Origin: Membranipora membranacea | Taxonomy: Eukaryota > Bryozoa > Gymnolaemata > Cheilostomatida > Membraniporidae | NCBI GenBank assembly: GCA_914767715.1 | Contig: OU612065.1 | Span: 3,906,001-3,970,000 of the forward strand | DNA length: 64,000 bases | Direction: 5' to 3' | Shown here: positions 22,141 through 33,544 of the stretch, piece after piece | Position numbering within the stretch: position 1 is the first letter of the stretch | Layout: each line of letters begins with the position of its first letter | The notes under the pieces: model-generated | The model's input: the letters and a program-made list of their open reading frames with translations, nothing else | Told to the model about the DNA's origin: nothing | The model's database searches: none | Program-made: the position numbers and the translations under genes

Positions 22141-22588
22141 AAACCAGTAAAGGAAACTGCATACAAGCAGTTGGTCAGACCTGTATTAGAATATGCGTCT
22201 GTCGCCTGGGATTCTGTAACAGAAACTCAGGCCAAACGACTAGAATCTGTCCAACGACGAGCTGCACGCCTTTTCTGCGGTATCAGAAAGACCGACCCAA
22301 AACCAGCACAACCAGTCTCTTACAGCAGCTTAACCTGCCATCACTTTCCCAGCGTAGAGGTGAGCGGAGGCTAAAAGTATTTAGCCAATACCATCACAAC
22401 AATCCATCAGTTCTCGCTAAATACATCACTAGATCAGCACATAACTCAGCACGCCGCCACCAGCACCAGTATTTCACTCCCCAAACCAACACCACTCACT
22501 GTCGACGATCGTTCTTCATCCGAACAGCGAGAGAATGGAATATGCTGCCTGACACCAGTCATCTACTGAGCCCCCAATGTGTCTAATA
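22141..22588 (+). pseudogene. retrotransposon RT C-terminal fragment
   Basis: One frame reads LVRPVLEYASVAWDSVTETQ and QRRAARLFCGI, the typical end of a CR1/L2-type reverse transcriptase. Near 22310 the match moves to another frame: LLQQLNLPSLSQRRGERRLK, then FIRTAREWNMLPD and a stop at about 22586. One frameshift and a missing 5' part make it a dead fragment. Confidence 0.85.
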
Positions 22589-22684
22589 TTAGCCTGTTAT
22601 TTAAAAATTTGTTGCTGACCTGGAACGATAAACCGATTGTGGCACAACGGTTTCTAAAGTCTCAGCTGTAGAAGCTGGCGCTGG

Positions 22685-22795
22685 AAACCTGCCAACTTGC
22701 AGGTAAACCTGCCAACTTGCAGGTAAACCTGCCAACTTGCAGGTTAACATGCAGGTAAACATGCAGGTAAACATGCAGGTAAACATGCAGGTAAC
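22685..22795 (+). repeat. compound tandem repeat
   Basis: Three copies of a 20-bp unit, AAACCTGCCAACTTGCAGGT, are followed by about four copies of a 12-bp unit, AAACATGCAGGT. The long unit holds internal ACCTGC/GCAGGT inverted repeats, and the short unit looks like its collapsed form. Confidence 0.9.
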
Positions 22796-22799
22796 CAAT

Positions 22800-23720
22800 T
22801 TACTGTATCATGTTCCAGGTAAATCAAAAGTCAGGAGAGTTTTAGCTGATTTATGTTTAAGTGTAAATTGGTGAAGTAAGTTTAAAAGGGCCGATTTTCC
22901 AAAATTTGTTCTGAATTAGGGTTTAATAATAGTACAGTTGCTTCTCAGACAACGTTTATGTTTTCGGGACTTTTGCTGTAGCGGCTCACTCGGATTAATT
23001 GAAGTGCTTTAGTTTTTACTGATGCTATGTGGCATAAATTCTTTTATTGGATTCTCACTATCCACGATAACACCGTGAAACTAAAATAATAAGGTTAACA
23101 TATAACATTTTTGTAAAGGTTTTGAGAATTTTGATATAAAATGAGTCATGTAAAACAAATTAATCTTGAGAACAGCACAGCTGTAAAACAATTGTAAGAC
23201 TAAACATTAGATAACAATGGCTCAAAATTAGTGCAAATATTATTCTAAATCGAATTACGCAAATTACAAATAAAAACAGGTTATTCCTGGATTGTGAAAT
23301 ATATTACGACAAAATGATAAAATGTAAATTTACCTTGATTACACCATCCAAGGAGAGGCTATTTAGTGGTTGCTGCGTATAAGTATTGAGATATAAAATA
23401 TTATTCGTATAATTCAGAATAATATATAATGTCAGTGAAGTACCAGAATAATTCTGATTTTACAATACTTCGTGTCCAGTTTCACATGTTGTATGTTGTG
23501 CTGCTGGAGACGTAATGATAAAAAATTGCCGAAAACTTAGTTTAAAACAAAATGAATCGAGTCCTTCACTATCAGAACATCTCTGGATTTACTGCAGTGA
23601 AATCATGCAGTGCAGTGTATTGAAATTTGGGTTTTAAAGATGCTTGATAAGAAGAGTTTGTTATTGTTTGCAATTAAAATATTGCAATGGAAATTTAGGT
23701 CTACAAGAATGTTTATTTAT
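22800..23720. other. AT-rich, nothing recognised
   Basis: No open frame with recognisable protein, no RNA gene and no clear transposon ends were seen in this stretch. Confidence 0.5.
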
Positions 23721-23723
23721 ACT

Positions 23724-23912
23724 AGGGTTTGTCCCATACCACAGATCTTAGATTTATCAACATAGGGACAGTAAACATGCCTGGAAAATCATAATAAAAT
23801 TTAACTTATTAGTCATAGTAGGGTTTCTTACACACCACAGATCTTAGATTTATCAGCATAGGGACAGTAAACAAGCCTGGATAATGTTGATGAAATTTAA
23901 CTAATTATTGAT
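23724..23912. repeat. direct duplication of ~96 bp
   Basis: Two adjacent copies share AGGGTTT, ACCACAGATCTTAGATTTAT and CATAGGGACAGTAAACA in the same order with a period of about 96 bp, then AAATTTAACT. It is a diverged tandem duplication. Confidence 0.8.
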
Positions 23913-24431
23913 CGAACATTACATTTGCACTAGATTAAGGATATCCTTAGAAGCTTCGTTTTTTGCAACTTTTTATGTGTAAAATTATGAAATAAATATT
24001 GTTGCCTACTTAGTTAGTGTAGGTAAATTTAAAAGAGATCTACCAGTTGTGACTGAAAATTTCTTTGGAGCAGACACAATAATTCTGATTGCTCTATTTC
24101 GAACTTTCTCAATTGTGTCAGTGACCTTTTGAGTAGTATTTAGGTAAATTGCTGAGCAATATTGTAATATTGGTCGCACAATGATTTTGTAAGTTTTAAG
24201 GGATTCTTCAACATTCATGTATTTTTTAAGTTTAGAAATAAGATAGACTAGTTTGTTTGCTCTAGTTGCAACATCAGTAGCATGGGTATGAAATGTGAGG
24301 TCTGTGTCGAGAGCAACTCCCAAAGCATTGATTGATAGCTGAGATACAATTTTTGTGTTTTGAAAATTTAAGTGGTAATAATCTTTTAGATTCCTGTTTG
24401 AGAAGATACAAAATTGTGTTGTCTGAATGTT

Positions 24432-24880
24432 TGGGCTCCCCGCGTATTTTACTGAAGATTGAAGATAGAGTGTTTTAAAATTGAAGAAAAGATTTAAACG
24501 AAAAATCAATATAAGATTTCCCCATTTCAAGTAGACTGGATTCAGCTCAACAACTTGGAGTTACCTACTCAAGTTGGGTTTGTTGGTTTGAACAGACAAC
24601 TCCACACAACGACAAACAACAACCATCAGTGTTACTGATTTTGGATCACAGGATCCTGGGTTGGAGCCCCACCAGGTGCATTGTTTGTCTAGAGAAAAAT
24701 GATCACATTCATTAACTATCAAACTTGCTGGCTCTGTTCTCACAGGCATTTAGGTACGGCAGTTTTATGTCGAGTCCAGTTGTTTTGAAGAATTAATTCA
24801 GAAGATTAGAGTTTTAAAATTGAAGATTGCTCTATTTTCTCTGAAGAAATTGAAGACCGCATTGTGTGCAGGGAGCCCCA
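24432..24880. mobile_element. MITE inserted in the retrotransposon
   Basis: Inverted ends TGGGCTCCCC and GGGAGCCCCA, with AATGTT (24426-24431) and A-ATGTT (24880-24885) on the two sides, a 5-6-bp target duplication. The retrotransposon frame is restored without it. It is itself split by the insertion at 24488-24810. Confidence 0.75.
24488..24810 (+). mobile_element. SINE-like insertion in the MITE
   Basis: The 16-bp direct repeat GTTTTAAAATTGAAGA flanks this block (24472-24487 and 24811-24826), a length typical of LINE-driven insertions. Inside, GGATCCTGGGTTGGAGCCCC resembles a B box, suggesting a tRNA-derived SINE. The A box is not clear. Confidence 0.65.
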
Positions 24881-25890
24881 ATGTTGAGTTTTAGTAGATG
24901 ACTGCTATACCATTGAAATGCATCTTTCAATAGAGTTTTGGATTTTTCTAGAACCTCTGGTATACTTGTCACCTCACAGAATAACAAAGTGTCGTCTGCG
25001 TAAGCAAATGAGTTTTCAAAAGTCATTAACAATCCATTGATGGTAAGGTTGAAAAGGATGGGGCTGAGAATGGAGCCTTGTGGGACTCCGCATGTGATTG
25101 GTAGTGAGTTTGATTTTGACTCTCCAACTTTCATGATTTGGGATCTACTGGTGAGGCATGATTCTAAGAGCACTACTGAGGAGGGTGAGAAATGTCTTTT
25201 GCCCAAGGTGTGCAAGAGAACTTTGTGGTTAACAGTGTCAAAGGCTTTTCGGACGTCTAGGGAAATGGCTCCAATGAAGCAGGGAGCAGTCTTATCCAGT
25301 TTTGTTTTCCATTCTTGTATAGCACAGAAAGCAGCATTTGTTCAGTAGAGTGATTTTGTCTGAAGCCAAATTGTTTGTCAGAGAACAGATTGTATTTTTC
25401 AGTGAACAGCATAATCTGGTTCTTCATATCAGATTCAAATATTTTGGATAATATTGGGAGGGAGGAGATCGGCCGATAGTTTGATGGGTTACTTTTATCT
25501 CCTTTCTTGAAAATTGGTGTCACGATGGCAGATTTAAGACAATCAGGGAATACTGAGGTGTCATAGCATTCGTTTATGAGAAGCGCGAGGAGATATGAGA
25601 TTAGATCAACAATTATTTTGTAAATCATTGCTGGCATACCGCTTAAACCTTCACGTTTGTTTGGTTAAAGTGATTTGATTATTTGTTACAGTTTTACTCG
25701 TTATGGGACTGAATGAGAAGGTTGGTTGGTTGGCTACTTCTTGATTCATGTGTTTTGTTGAATCAAATTCTGATTGCCCACCGACCTTGACAAAGAATTC
25801 ATTAAGGGCGCTAGCTATGTCTATTCCATCATTGTATGTAGTGTTATTATAAACTATTTGCTTGATGGTTGTCTCAGATTTACCTTTCTT

Positions 25891-26268
25891 GGTTTACCTT
25901 TCTTGATTTAACTACCATATCAAGGAACAAAAACAAAAAACAGAAAGTAGGACACTACAACATCAAAAAACAAAACCAAGAAAGCGAGAATAGGAAAGGG
26001 ATTCTTCCTTTGGCTGTTTACAATATATATACTCGTGAGGACAGCTAGATTACTCATATGAGGGCTATATTACTTGTAGAGTCATACCGAAGGCTGGCAT
26101 CTAGTATGTATGTAGGCATTTATTTTTATGCCAAAACTAGATTTTTTAACAAAATTGCAGTTCATTTCTCAGAATAGAATTTTTTTTTAACACGCAACAT
26201 ATAACATTATGACAAACTACCTTTCTACAGAGAAGATTCCGTCATTGAGAGAAAAACACAACTCTCAC
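25891..26268. other. no gene seen
   Basis: A-rich DNA with no recognised protein or repeat ends. Confidence 0.4.
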
Positions 26269-26833
26269 CTTGTAATGTTGGCAGTCGTCTTTTTGTCATA
26301 AATATCAGGTTCTTGAGGCAGTCTTTGGGCATACAAGTACTCTTTGTTAGGACTGCAAGATACATTGCTCTATTTTCTGCTTGGTGGTTTGAAGGTACTT
26401 TTGAGTACAGTACAGAATGTATCACAACTCAATCTTCATTGTCATGGGCTGGAACAACCTCAAACATTGCGTCAGATAAATATGACAATCATAGTAATGC
26501 ATATCAGGGTACTTGAACCAACTTACACTTCCATCGGTCTTCTGCTTCATGTTTTTTGCAGTTTGATTATTCAAATTTAAGAGAAAATTGACATCGCATA
26601 AAAGTTTAGACCAGGATTTATGGCGGAAAAAAATGATGGTATTTGGAATATGATGCGCTCGACTCACTGAATTTGTGTTGCCTCGGCAAAATAGTAGTCG
26701 GTGTGGTGATTGAGACCCGATTTCTTCATAATTAGGCTTGTTCTTCAAGTGACCCTGATATTACGCTATCACTGTTGCTCTGGAGAATAAAAGATGCTCC
26801 TGTATTAAATTTGGCATAGTCTTTTAAATTTAC
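26269..26833 (-). CDS. possible host exons, unrecognised
   Basis: Two stretches on the minus strand look exon-like. 26352-26269 sits between CTTGCAG and GTGAGA and reads PNKEYLYAQRLPQEPDIYDK and then KTTANIT. 26833 downwards, after TTTTCAG, reads VNLKDYAKFNTGASFILQ then SNSDSVISG. If the second is cut at GG|GTCACT (about 26753) the phases join. An alternative exon, 26754-26527, ends at a strong GTAAGT donor and reads in another frame (FFRHKSWSKLLCDVNFLLN). Only one reading can be right. No family was recognised. Confidence 0.25.
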
Positions 26834-27514
26834 CTGAAAACAAAAAGGGTAAAATGAAGCTAGCTATTCATTGTTGAACTATCAATAATTATTATTATAG
26901 GCATAAAGTATACTTTTATTAAATGAATATACGTCATCCTTATGCAAACGCTACACAAAACATTTTGTTTTTATAGCAATTGGCTGAACATAAAGTCGGC
27001 CTGATTAGTCAATCAAGTAATTACCTGTTAATCTGCAAACTCTCACAGAAGCGATGACTGTTTATAATCTTGGACAGAAGCTTATGAATACGCCTATGCC
27101 TATGCTGTTGGATAGTGTGCTTTGGTTACAGATATACATTAATGACTCTGATGATCAAAAATCAGCCAATTTAAAAAAATGGTCTAGCTACCTTGCAAAT
27201 ACAGATATCTATTTCTCCAAGTTATCCACAAAACTTCAGTTTTGTGTTTATGATAAATGCACGTGTTTATAAAAACCCATATCTACCGTCTCATATCACT
27301 CTTTCAAAAAGGGTTTTGGAGAAAAATAGAAGTAACGGCTGAATCACAGTCCTGTGTTCTACCACATATGTGTAGTAAAACCAGATGTGGGAGTGCTAAA
27401 ATTATATATTTTTGTCTTATATGTACCATGAAAGCTTGAAATCAATTAAAAATAAAACGACAGCTTACTTTACCCATATACCTCCAATATAAATGAAAAT
27501 CAGTCAGCTACAGC

Positions 27515-27925
27515 GGGATGGTGCGGCTGAGTGGCTGGAGTGCTCAATCACAGCTAAAGTGGCACAAGTTCAAATTCGGCTGAGACCAAAATAAGTTAAT
27601 AAGAGGTGCATGAATGTAACCCATTATTTTTATATAAATACCACAATTATAACATGCTTGTTCCGCAAGAGGCCCGAGTTCAAATCCCGGTGAAGACAGA
27701 TTTTATTTACATATCATCTCTTTTACTTCTTGGTGGATTAACTTGTTTTGTTACCTAGTTATTACTACTTACACCCGCTTCATCATTAAATTTAAACACC
27801 TGGATTATTTCGCACAACTTCAGCGGCCCAGCGTGGCTGAGCGGTTGGTGTGTTTGATCTCAGCACAGGAGGCCCGAGTTCAAATCCCGGTGAGGTCAGA
27901 TTAAAAAAAATACCACAATTATAAC
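27515..27925 (+). repeat. cluster of three tRNA-derived SINE pieces
   Basis: 27822-27900 has both promoter boxes: TGGCTGAGCGGTTGG and GAGTTCAAATCCCGGTGAGG. 27660-27705 repeats the B-box part (GAGGCCCGAGTTCAAATCCC). 27520-27595 is a diverged whole head (CGGCTGAGTGGCTGGAGTG ... AAGTTCAAATTCGGC). The A box resembles tRNA-Leu/Ser. TACCACAATTATAACATG lies next to two of them. A degenerate relative is at 45963-46035. Confidence 0.7.
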
Positions 27926-28098
27926 ATGTTAACATAACATAACATCGCTATATTCTATGGCTGTATTAACTGAAAATAATTGCGGGGGAGCTCTGCCACA
28001 TAATAGGACAACAATACTCAGGGGGATTTCCCCGTGCCAATCTGGAAACAAAGAAAAGGGAACGTATATCTGAAAAAGAAGTTGAAGTTTTGGTAGAG

Positions 28099-28132
28099 CA
28101 ATGAACTCAATGCAACTCAATGAATTTCATTG
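28099..28132. mobile_element. 34-bp nano-palindrome with 7-bp TSD
   Basis: Starts CAATGAACTCAATG and ends CAATGAATTTCATTG. GGTAGAG flanks both sides exactly (28092-28098, 28133-28139). It looks like one palindrome inside another. Confidence 0.65.
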
Positions 28133-28671
28133 GGTAGAGATACCTCAAAATCACCTTTTGAAATTGGTCAGTAGATCTGAGTTAGTAGTTAGAGGTAGAC
28201 AACTCCTCTTTGTTTACATTATTGGTCTATCCACCCTACCAAGATAGACCAATCAGGAGGCTTAGATTTACCCTTTTTCATTGGTCCTGCCCCAGTGCTA
28301 AGTTTAGAATCTCCCGTGACGTGCCATGTAAATTTTCACATATGTTTTATTGAATCACTATGAAAATGACCAAGAATGAAAATGACCTGAGATGAAATTG
28401 ACCTGGAATGAAAATGACCTGCATAATGAAAATGACCCGAGGTCAGGGTCATCTTAAGCTGTCCGACTCATCCCGATATTGGCAGGTCACAAAAAGTCTA
28501 TTACCGGAAATGAAAATGACCCAACCAATCATAAACCTATATGAAAATGACCCAACCAATCACAACCATATATGAAAATGACCCAACCAATCCCTGAAGG
28601 TGTTACAACATAGTATTTAACTTTTGTCATAGTTAAAGGTAAAGTATGGAATATATACATAGCTATGGTAG

Positions 28672-28697
28672 CAATGAACTAAACCTTTAGTTCATTG
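28672..28697. mobile_element. 26-bp perfect nano-palindrome with 7-bp TSD
   Basis: Two 12-bp arms, CAATGAACTAAA and TTTAGTTCATTG, around CC. ATGGTAG flanks both sides exactly (28665-28671, 28698-28704). It lies inside the left arm of the 3.1-kb element, where the right arm has no counterpart. Confidence 0.75.
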
Positions 28698-29119
28698 ATG
28701 GTAGGCTATCTGGGGTGGGGTTATGGACCCCCCACTCCTGCCTGCCTACCAGTTCACCAATTCAAGAATTGTCATTTTTCTGTTAGAAGATTCAAAATAT
28801 GTGGTGACACCTATTTGACAGGTGACACTACTATTGACAGCCAGAGTTTTTTTAGCAGAGATCACATCATTTTTCTTGTTGTAATTTAATCATAGGTTAA
28901 ATCAAAATGAACTCAACCATGGCCCTTGCATATGTATGTGTATAATTAATAAATAAATATGTATTGTGTGTCTGGAATACTTTCCCATGCACAACAACAT
29001 TTTCATGTACCAATCCAATCTAATCGCCTGTTGATTGTTATAATAACCAAACCAAAACAAGTTGATTCTGTGTTGATAAATCAAGTGAGGGCCAGCTGTG
29101 GACGCCATCACCGGGCATA

Positions 29120-29400
29120 GGGAAGTTGGCGTCTCCACATCTAGTCTGATCACATTCTATAGATCGAGGATTCTGTCAGTGAACTCATACGTGGCTCCAA
29201 GTTGGTTTCCATACTTGTCAAAGGGGGACAAGGAGAGACTTGAAGGGCTTGAGAAATTAAGTGTTGTCCGTAAATCTTGCCATATATGTAGAATGTCATG
29301 ATGAGCGGCTTGCGGCATTGAATTTAACAGAACATTTGATGCCCCAACTATTGTATTGCATGTGTATTTTGAACCATCTATCATTGCAATAACCATCACA
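29120..29400 (+). pseudogene. retrotransposon RT tail fragment
   Basis: SSLITFYRSRILSVNSYVAP and LSKGDKERLEGLEKLSV, then after a frame change CHDERLAALNLTEHLMPQ, look like the end of a CR1-type polymerase (the region after the YADD domain). It is short and shifted, so only a relic. Confidence 0.55.
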
Positions 29401-30768
29401 TTAGGCTTATGAGTTGTTGTGTCTCATAAGAAACTGATAAAGCTGTTCTTTCTCTTCTCAGTCCTACACTTTTCAGCTCTTTTAATCATAGGTCTGCAAG
29501 AGGATGTTCTACAAGTGTTGAATCTTATACGACTAAAAGATCGATGGCTCGGATTGTTGCTAATCTTTTTAAAATAATTTTGTGACATAGAAAATAAAAA
29601 TTCATTGACAGTAGTCAAGTTTAGAAGTGATAACCGTTCTTCATAACATTCAATATCAGTATAAATAATCTTAGTGGCTGTCTTTTGTCAGTGTTCGACA
29701 ATAAACTATGTCCATAATGTAGCAGAGCACACCAACCATCCATTTCACCATTACCTACATTCAAACCCTGTCACATCACAAAACCCCGGCCCTCCCTTAA
29801 TTAAACACAGCTCTTTGCGGAAAAAGCCTTTTTTTATAAATACACCTAACTACATCATTACCTTTTTTCTTATTGTTTCGTTTTTTGTTGTTATTTACAA
29901 ATACAATGGTCATAATATCTTTTTGATTTGATCGGTGTTAAATATCATATATCAAAATTTCAAACTAAAAAAACCAAGAAGCATAGAAAAATAAATCATA
30001 ATTAAATAATAAATTACATAGCGCAAAATACTATTGCTGTTCGAAGCGCTTCTGTAGTCCTTATTATATGTTGTGCAGTAGCGTCCGGATTGACAATCTA
30101 TCACAAATTCATTTCTAAAGTGACATTTATCATGTATATATCTGAGAGAGAGGGTCTTACGTTGATTAGTCATCAGAGTGTTGATCGTAGAGAGGTGAGA
30201 ACAATGCTCGATATCAGCTATAACATCTCATTTAGTCAGTAAATGACCTTTGTGGTTGCCAATGTTTGATGACTGAATTGGAGTAATCATTTGCTTGTTT
30301 GAGGACAAAAGTGACAAATGCACACAACATGACACCATGTGCAAAATGTAACAAAACTCTGCACAAAATGTGACAACGTGCAAAACCCAACAACAATACA
30401 AAATTCCTTAACTATTGACCGCTTTCTGTTGCCATCATCGCTAGAAAATTGGAGTATGTGACGAGCAACATGACTGTCAAAGATATTACAGCAACCGGAT
30501 AGCCTTGCCCCAGTAATTTCACCTGCAATAACACGCAAAAAATATATATGCTACTCAATGCTAATGTTGAAGTTAATATGTTTAGAGAATTATGAATAGT
30601 CATCAAAAAGTTAGGAATTCAGATTTTGTTTTGACTTTTGAGCTGCTGAAAATATCTTAAGATATCCAAAATACACAATGCTGCTATGTTATAGACAGCA
30701 AAATGTGTGGTGTATTCTTACTATGTATATTTAATTATAAAAACGATACTGTATGTCCACCATAAAAT

Positions 30769-30786
30769 CAATGAAGAGGTTCATTG
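30769..30786. repeat. 18-bp CAATGAA/TTCATTG palindrome, no clear TSD
   Basis: CAATGAAGAGGTTCATTG. Flanks ATAAAAT and ATCAAGA do not match, so either the duplication has decayed or this one is coincidental. Confidence 0.4.
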
Positions 30787-32008
30787 ATCAAGAGTCAACA
30801 TAATAGCAGCTGTTAGCAAAGTGAAACTGATACATGTGTGTAACTAGCCTAGGCCAGTCTGCGCATGTGCGAACTGTTGAGGCATACGTTCGTCTCTGCA
30901 GCATAGGGCTTGAACTAATTCACCTAGTCTGAGTACCAAAATTGGGAAAACAATCGAAACCCATAATTTAGAAATATTTGGGCCTAAATGGAACACTGGT
31001 TTTGATATCTCATAACCTTGAACCCTGGGAGTTGCCTTTCTTGATGGAAGGCAGCGCCACCACTGCTGTGCTGCAGAGATAGACTATGTCTCAAGTCTAG
31101 CCTGCAAGCAGAATGAGCCTAGGCTACCTCTCTTGGTTAGGGGGTTTGTAACCCCACACCAAACAGCCTCCCAAGGCTGTGTAAATATTCCTCATTTACC
31201 TTTAACTATGAAAACCTTCAAGGATTGGTTGGGTCATTTTCATATATGGGTGTGATTGGTTGGATCATTTCATGTAGGTGTCTGATTGGTTGGGTTATTT
31301 TCATGTAGGTGTCTGATTGGTTGGGTCATTTTCATTTCTGGTTATAGACTGATTTAATCTCCTTGCACCATTTTATATATATCAAGGTCAACTTAAGGTT
31401 GTTTTCATACTCAGGTCATTTTCATTCTGGGTCATTTTCAATGTTTTCCGCTTTATTCATTTATTTACAAAGCTCTGATGGAACGGGCGATATAACTATT
31501 CCACCCGTCCTTGATTAGTGTGTACCCAGAACTATAAACAACTTTTCATTTTACTGAGTCAAGTAAGACACATTGTCAAGGGCATTTATCCTAGTTTAGC
31601 AAAGATCCTAATTTAACAGGGTATCTTACGAGACAGTATCCACAAATCTCTCTATTTATATATACCTGGTTTAAAAACAGTTTTAACTCACAAACCTGGG
31701 TCTCTGCAGGGAGCAACCCTGGTACTCCTTACTCCTAAACTCGGGTCTTTGGCAATGTTCGACTGCCCACCTTGAGTTTGTGTTGTTCTGTAACAAACAA
31801 AAATGCAAGGGGCAGTCAAACATTGAACAGACCCAGGTTTTGGAGTAGACCTGTGGTAGATACCTTTGGATACATTGAATATTGAATACCTTTGAATACA
31901 TTTGATTTGACGACATTGAACACTCAGTAACATTAAAGTAAAATGAGTGCCTTATTTGGCTAACAGGTTTTACCACAGGGGTTTCAGCAAGAGCTGCTGT
32001 TCTTTATT

Positions 32009-33165
32009 TTAAGCATCAGTGGGTAATTGGTAATTCTCCTTCACAAGGGGTCGAACTACCACCCTTTGTTCCCAGTTGTGGACTGACTGGGGTTTGTGCT
32101 TTACAGCTTGCTTCCTCTGGTATCCCTTCATGGCTAGTGGTAGAAAACTACCGTCCCTTATGGCTAGTGGTAGAAATCTACCGTGTAAAGCTTGAGACGC
32201 CGGATAGACAGAGGTCATTTCACCTCTGGCAGCAGCCCTTGTTTTCACCATAGGACTGCCGCAGTTCCTGATTTTGGGCTTGGTGTGGGTGGGGGGTGGG
32301 GGTGGGAAGGATGGAAGCTCTATTTAATTTGCAATTCGAGGTTTTTGAAATAAACACAGCTTTAACTGCCATAGTTAAATTCTTTTTCATACCGGAAACA
32401 CTTTCTGATTGGTTGAATCATATTGTTTTGATGTTGCTTGGAAATCAGACTACCGCCACATTTAAATGTTTTGAAGATGACTACATTGGAGCTGACAGAC
32501 ATAGTGTGCTGGTGAGGGTATTATATTATGTTTAGTATGGTACCCACCCCCCAGCCACACCGAGCCCAAAATAAGGAACTGCGGCAGTCCTATGGTTTTC
32601 ACAGTCATATTTTCACGGTCCATCGAGATTTCATCATAGGCCTGAGTCAGGGTGTTTTTTCTTTCCTCATCCTGAAGTATCTTCGTCAGTAGGGCTAATC
32701 TGTGGTTTTTTCTCCTCTGTTTTAGAGACTGGAGGCCAAGTTCAGAGCCAGCCTCAGTGACACTCTCTCTGCCTTCTAGGTCTAGGCAGCTCATAAACCT
32801 GATTGCTCGATTTTGTATCATCTCTAGAGACTCAATTTCCTTGTTTAGTGTCGGGACCCAGATCGTGTCAGCGTACTCTAGTACGGGAAGTCACAGACTT
32901 TTATAAGCCAATAGGCGCCCCATCCTGGGAGCATCATGTAGGATGTGTTTGATGGATCCAAGTGTCCTGGAAGCCTTCTACTTCTTAAGCGTCATATGTT
33001 GGTCAAACTTATGGTCAGATTGGAAAATAACACCAAGGTACTTAGTAACACTAACCCATTCCATACCTGTGCTCCCTAGTCTATACAGAGGCCTATAATC
33101 TTGATCTCCAAAAGCTAACACGTGGAATTTGGTGTCATTAAATGGCATTTTCCATTAAACAGACC
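32009..33165 (-). pseudogene. non-LTR retrotransposon RT C-terminal half, interrupted
   Basis: From 33165 down: FHVLAFGDQDYRPLYRLG, VTKYLGVIFQSDHKFDQHM, then after stops YADTIWVPTLNKEIESLEM, QNRAIRFMSCLDLEG, LGLQSLKQRRKNHRLALL, YDEISMDRENMTVKT. A MITE cuts in, and RAAARGEMTSVYP continues beyond it to FLPLAIRDGS and a stop at 32009. In-frame stops and a frameshift near 32885 show it is dead. Confidence 0.88.
32249..32594. mobile_element. 346-bp hAT-like MITE inside the retrotransposon
   Basis: Left end CATAGGACTGCCGCAGTTCC is mirrored by GGAACTGCGGCAGTCCTATG at the right; pairing runs ~45 bp. GTTTTCAC flanks both sides exactly (32241-32248, 32595-32602). The flanking retrotransposon reading frame (MTVKT then RAAARGE) is contiguous without it. 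Confidence 0.92.
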
Positions 33166-33269
33166 ATCTGTGCAATGAATTGATCTGTGTAAAGCATCTA
33201 TATTTGACTTAAATCTGGTAGCATCAGCAGGAGTGGAAACTTGTTGGTATAGAAGCGACAAACACTCAA

Positions 33270-33510
33270 ATATAATAAAATGAGTGCCTCAATTAATCCT
33301 TGCCTCAATTGAATCAGTGTTTCAGGGTGTTTGGCCACAAAGGTTTCAGCACATGTCATTTTTTATTTCCGTGGCAGGTGTTGCTGTAGTCCTCCCTTAC
33401 GGAGATTACACTAAACCCTCTTGTTCCAGCTTGATCCTGGGTTTGGTTTATGGTCTCGTTGTTTGTTCCTCTGGTGTCTCTTATGATCCTTGTTAGAAAA
33501 CTACAATTGT
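33270..33510 (-). repeat. second, decayed copy of the same retrotransposon tail
   Basis: TAAAATGAGTGCCT, GGTTTCAGCA, TTCCTCTGGTGTCTC and TTAGAAAACTAC occur in the order seen at 31940-32155, the 3' tail of the element above. No intact frame remains. Confidence 0.65.
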
Positions 33511-33544
33511 AGAGTACTGTTGTGATTCGCCTATGTATATTCAG

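Larger units (their letters stand above)
24006..25890 (-). mobile_element. non-LTR retrotransposon RT, disrupted by nested insertions
   Basis: Read from 25890 downwards: ALNEFFVKVGGQSEF, then PIFKKGDKSNPSNYRPIS, KQFGFRQNHST, SRKAFDTVNHK-like sequence, CGVPQGSILSPILFNLTING and FAYADDTLLF, ending LLNLPTLTK. These are the ordered RT motifs of a CR1/L2/Jockey-type element. Several stops and frameshifts (for example near 25650 and 25280) show it is dead. The frame is broken after LLKLN by a MITE at 24432-24880. Taking out the insert and one target copy joins LLKLN directly to IQTTQFCIF. Confidence 0.9.
28361..31440. mobile_element. 3.1-kb foldback-type element with tandem repeats in its arms
   Basis: The left arm (28361 to about 28750) begins TGAAAATGACC and holds repeated ATGAAAATGACC modules, several followed by CAACCAATC. 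The right arm (about 31110-31440) is the inverted counterpart: GATTGGTTGGGTCATTTTCAT repeats, ending GGTCATTTTCA. The inner parts also pair (CATAGTTAAAGGTAAA against TTTACCTTTAACTATG). Long inverted arms with internal tandem repeats recall Foldback/Galileo elements. No transposase was recognised, and no target duplication was found. The middle holds an RT scrap at ~29140-29370. Confidence 0.7.

Noticed and set aside
22685-22797. Possible CRISPR array from the regular repeats
   Set aside because: Units are directly adjacent with no unique spacers, and the genome is animal.
29424-29618. Minus-strand frame resembling an RT C terminus (CRPMIKRAEKCRTEKRKNSF)
   Set aside because: Opposite orientation to the adjacent RT scrap and too short and weak to call.
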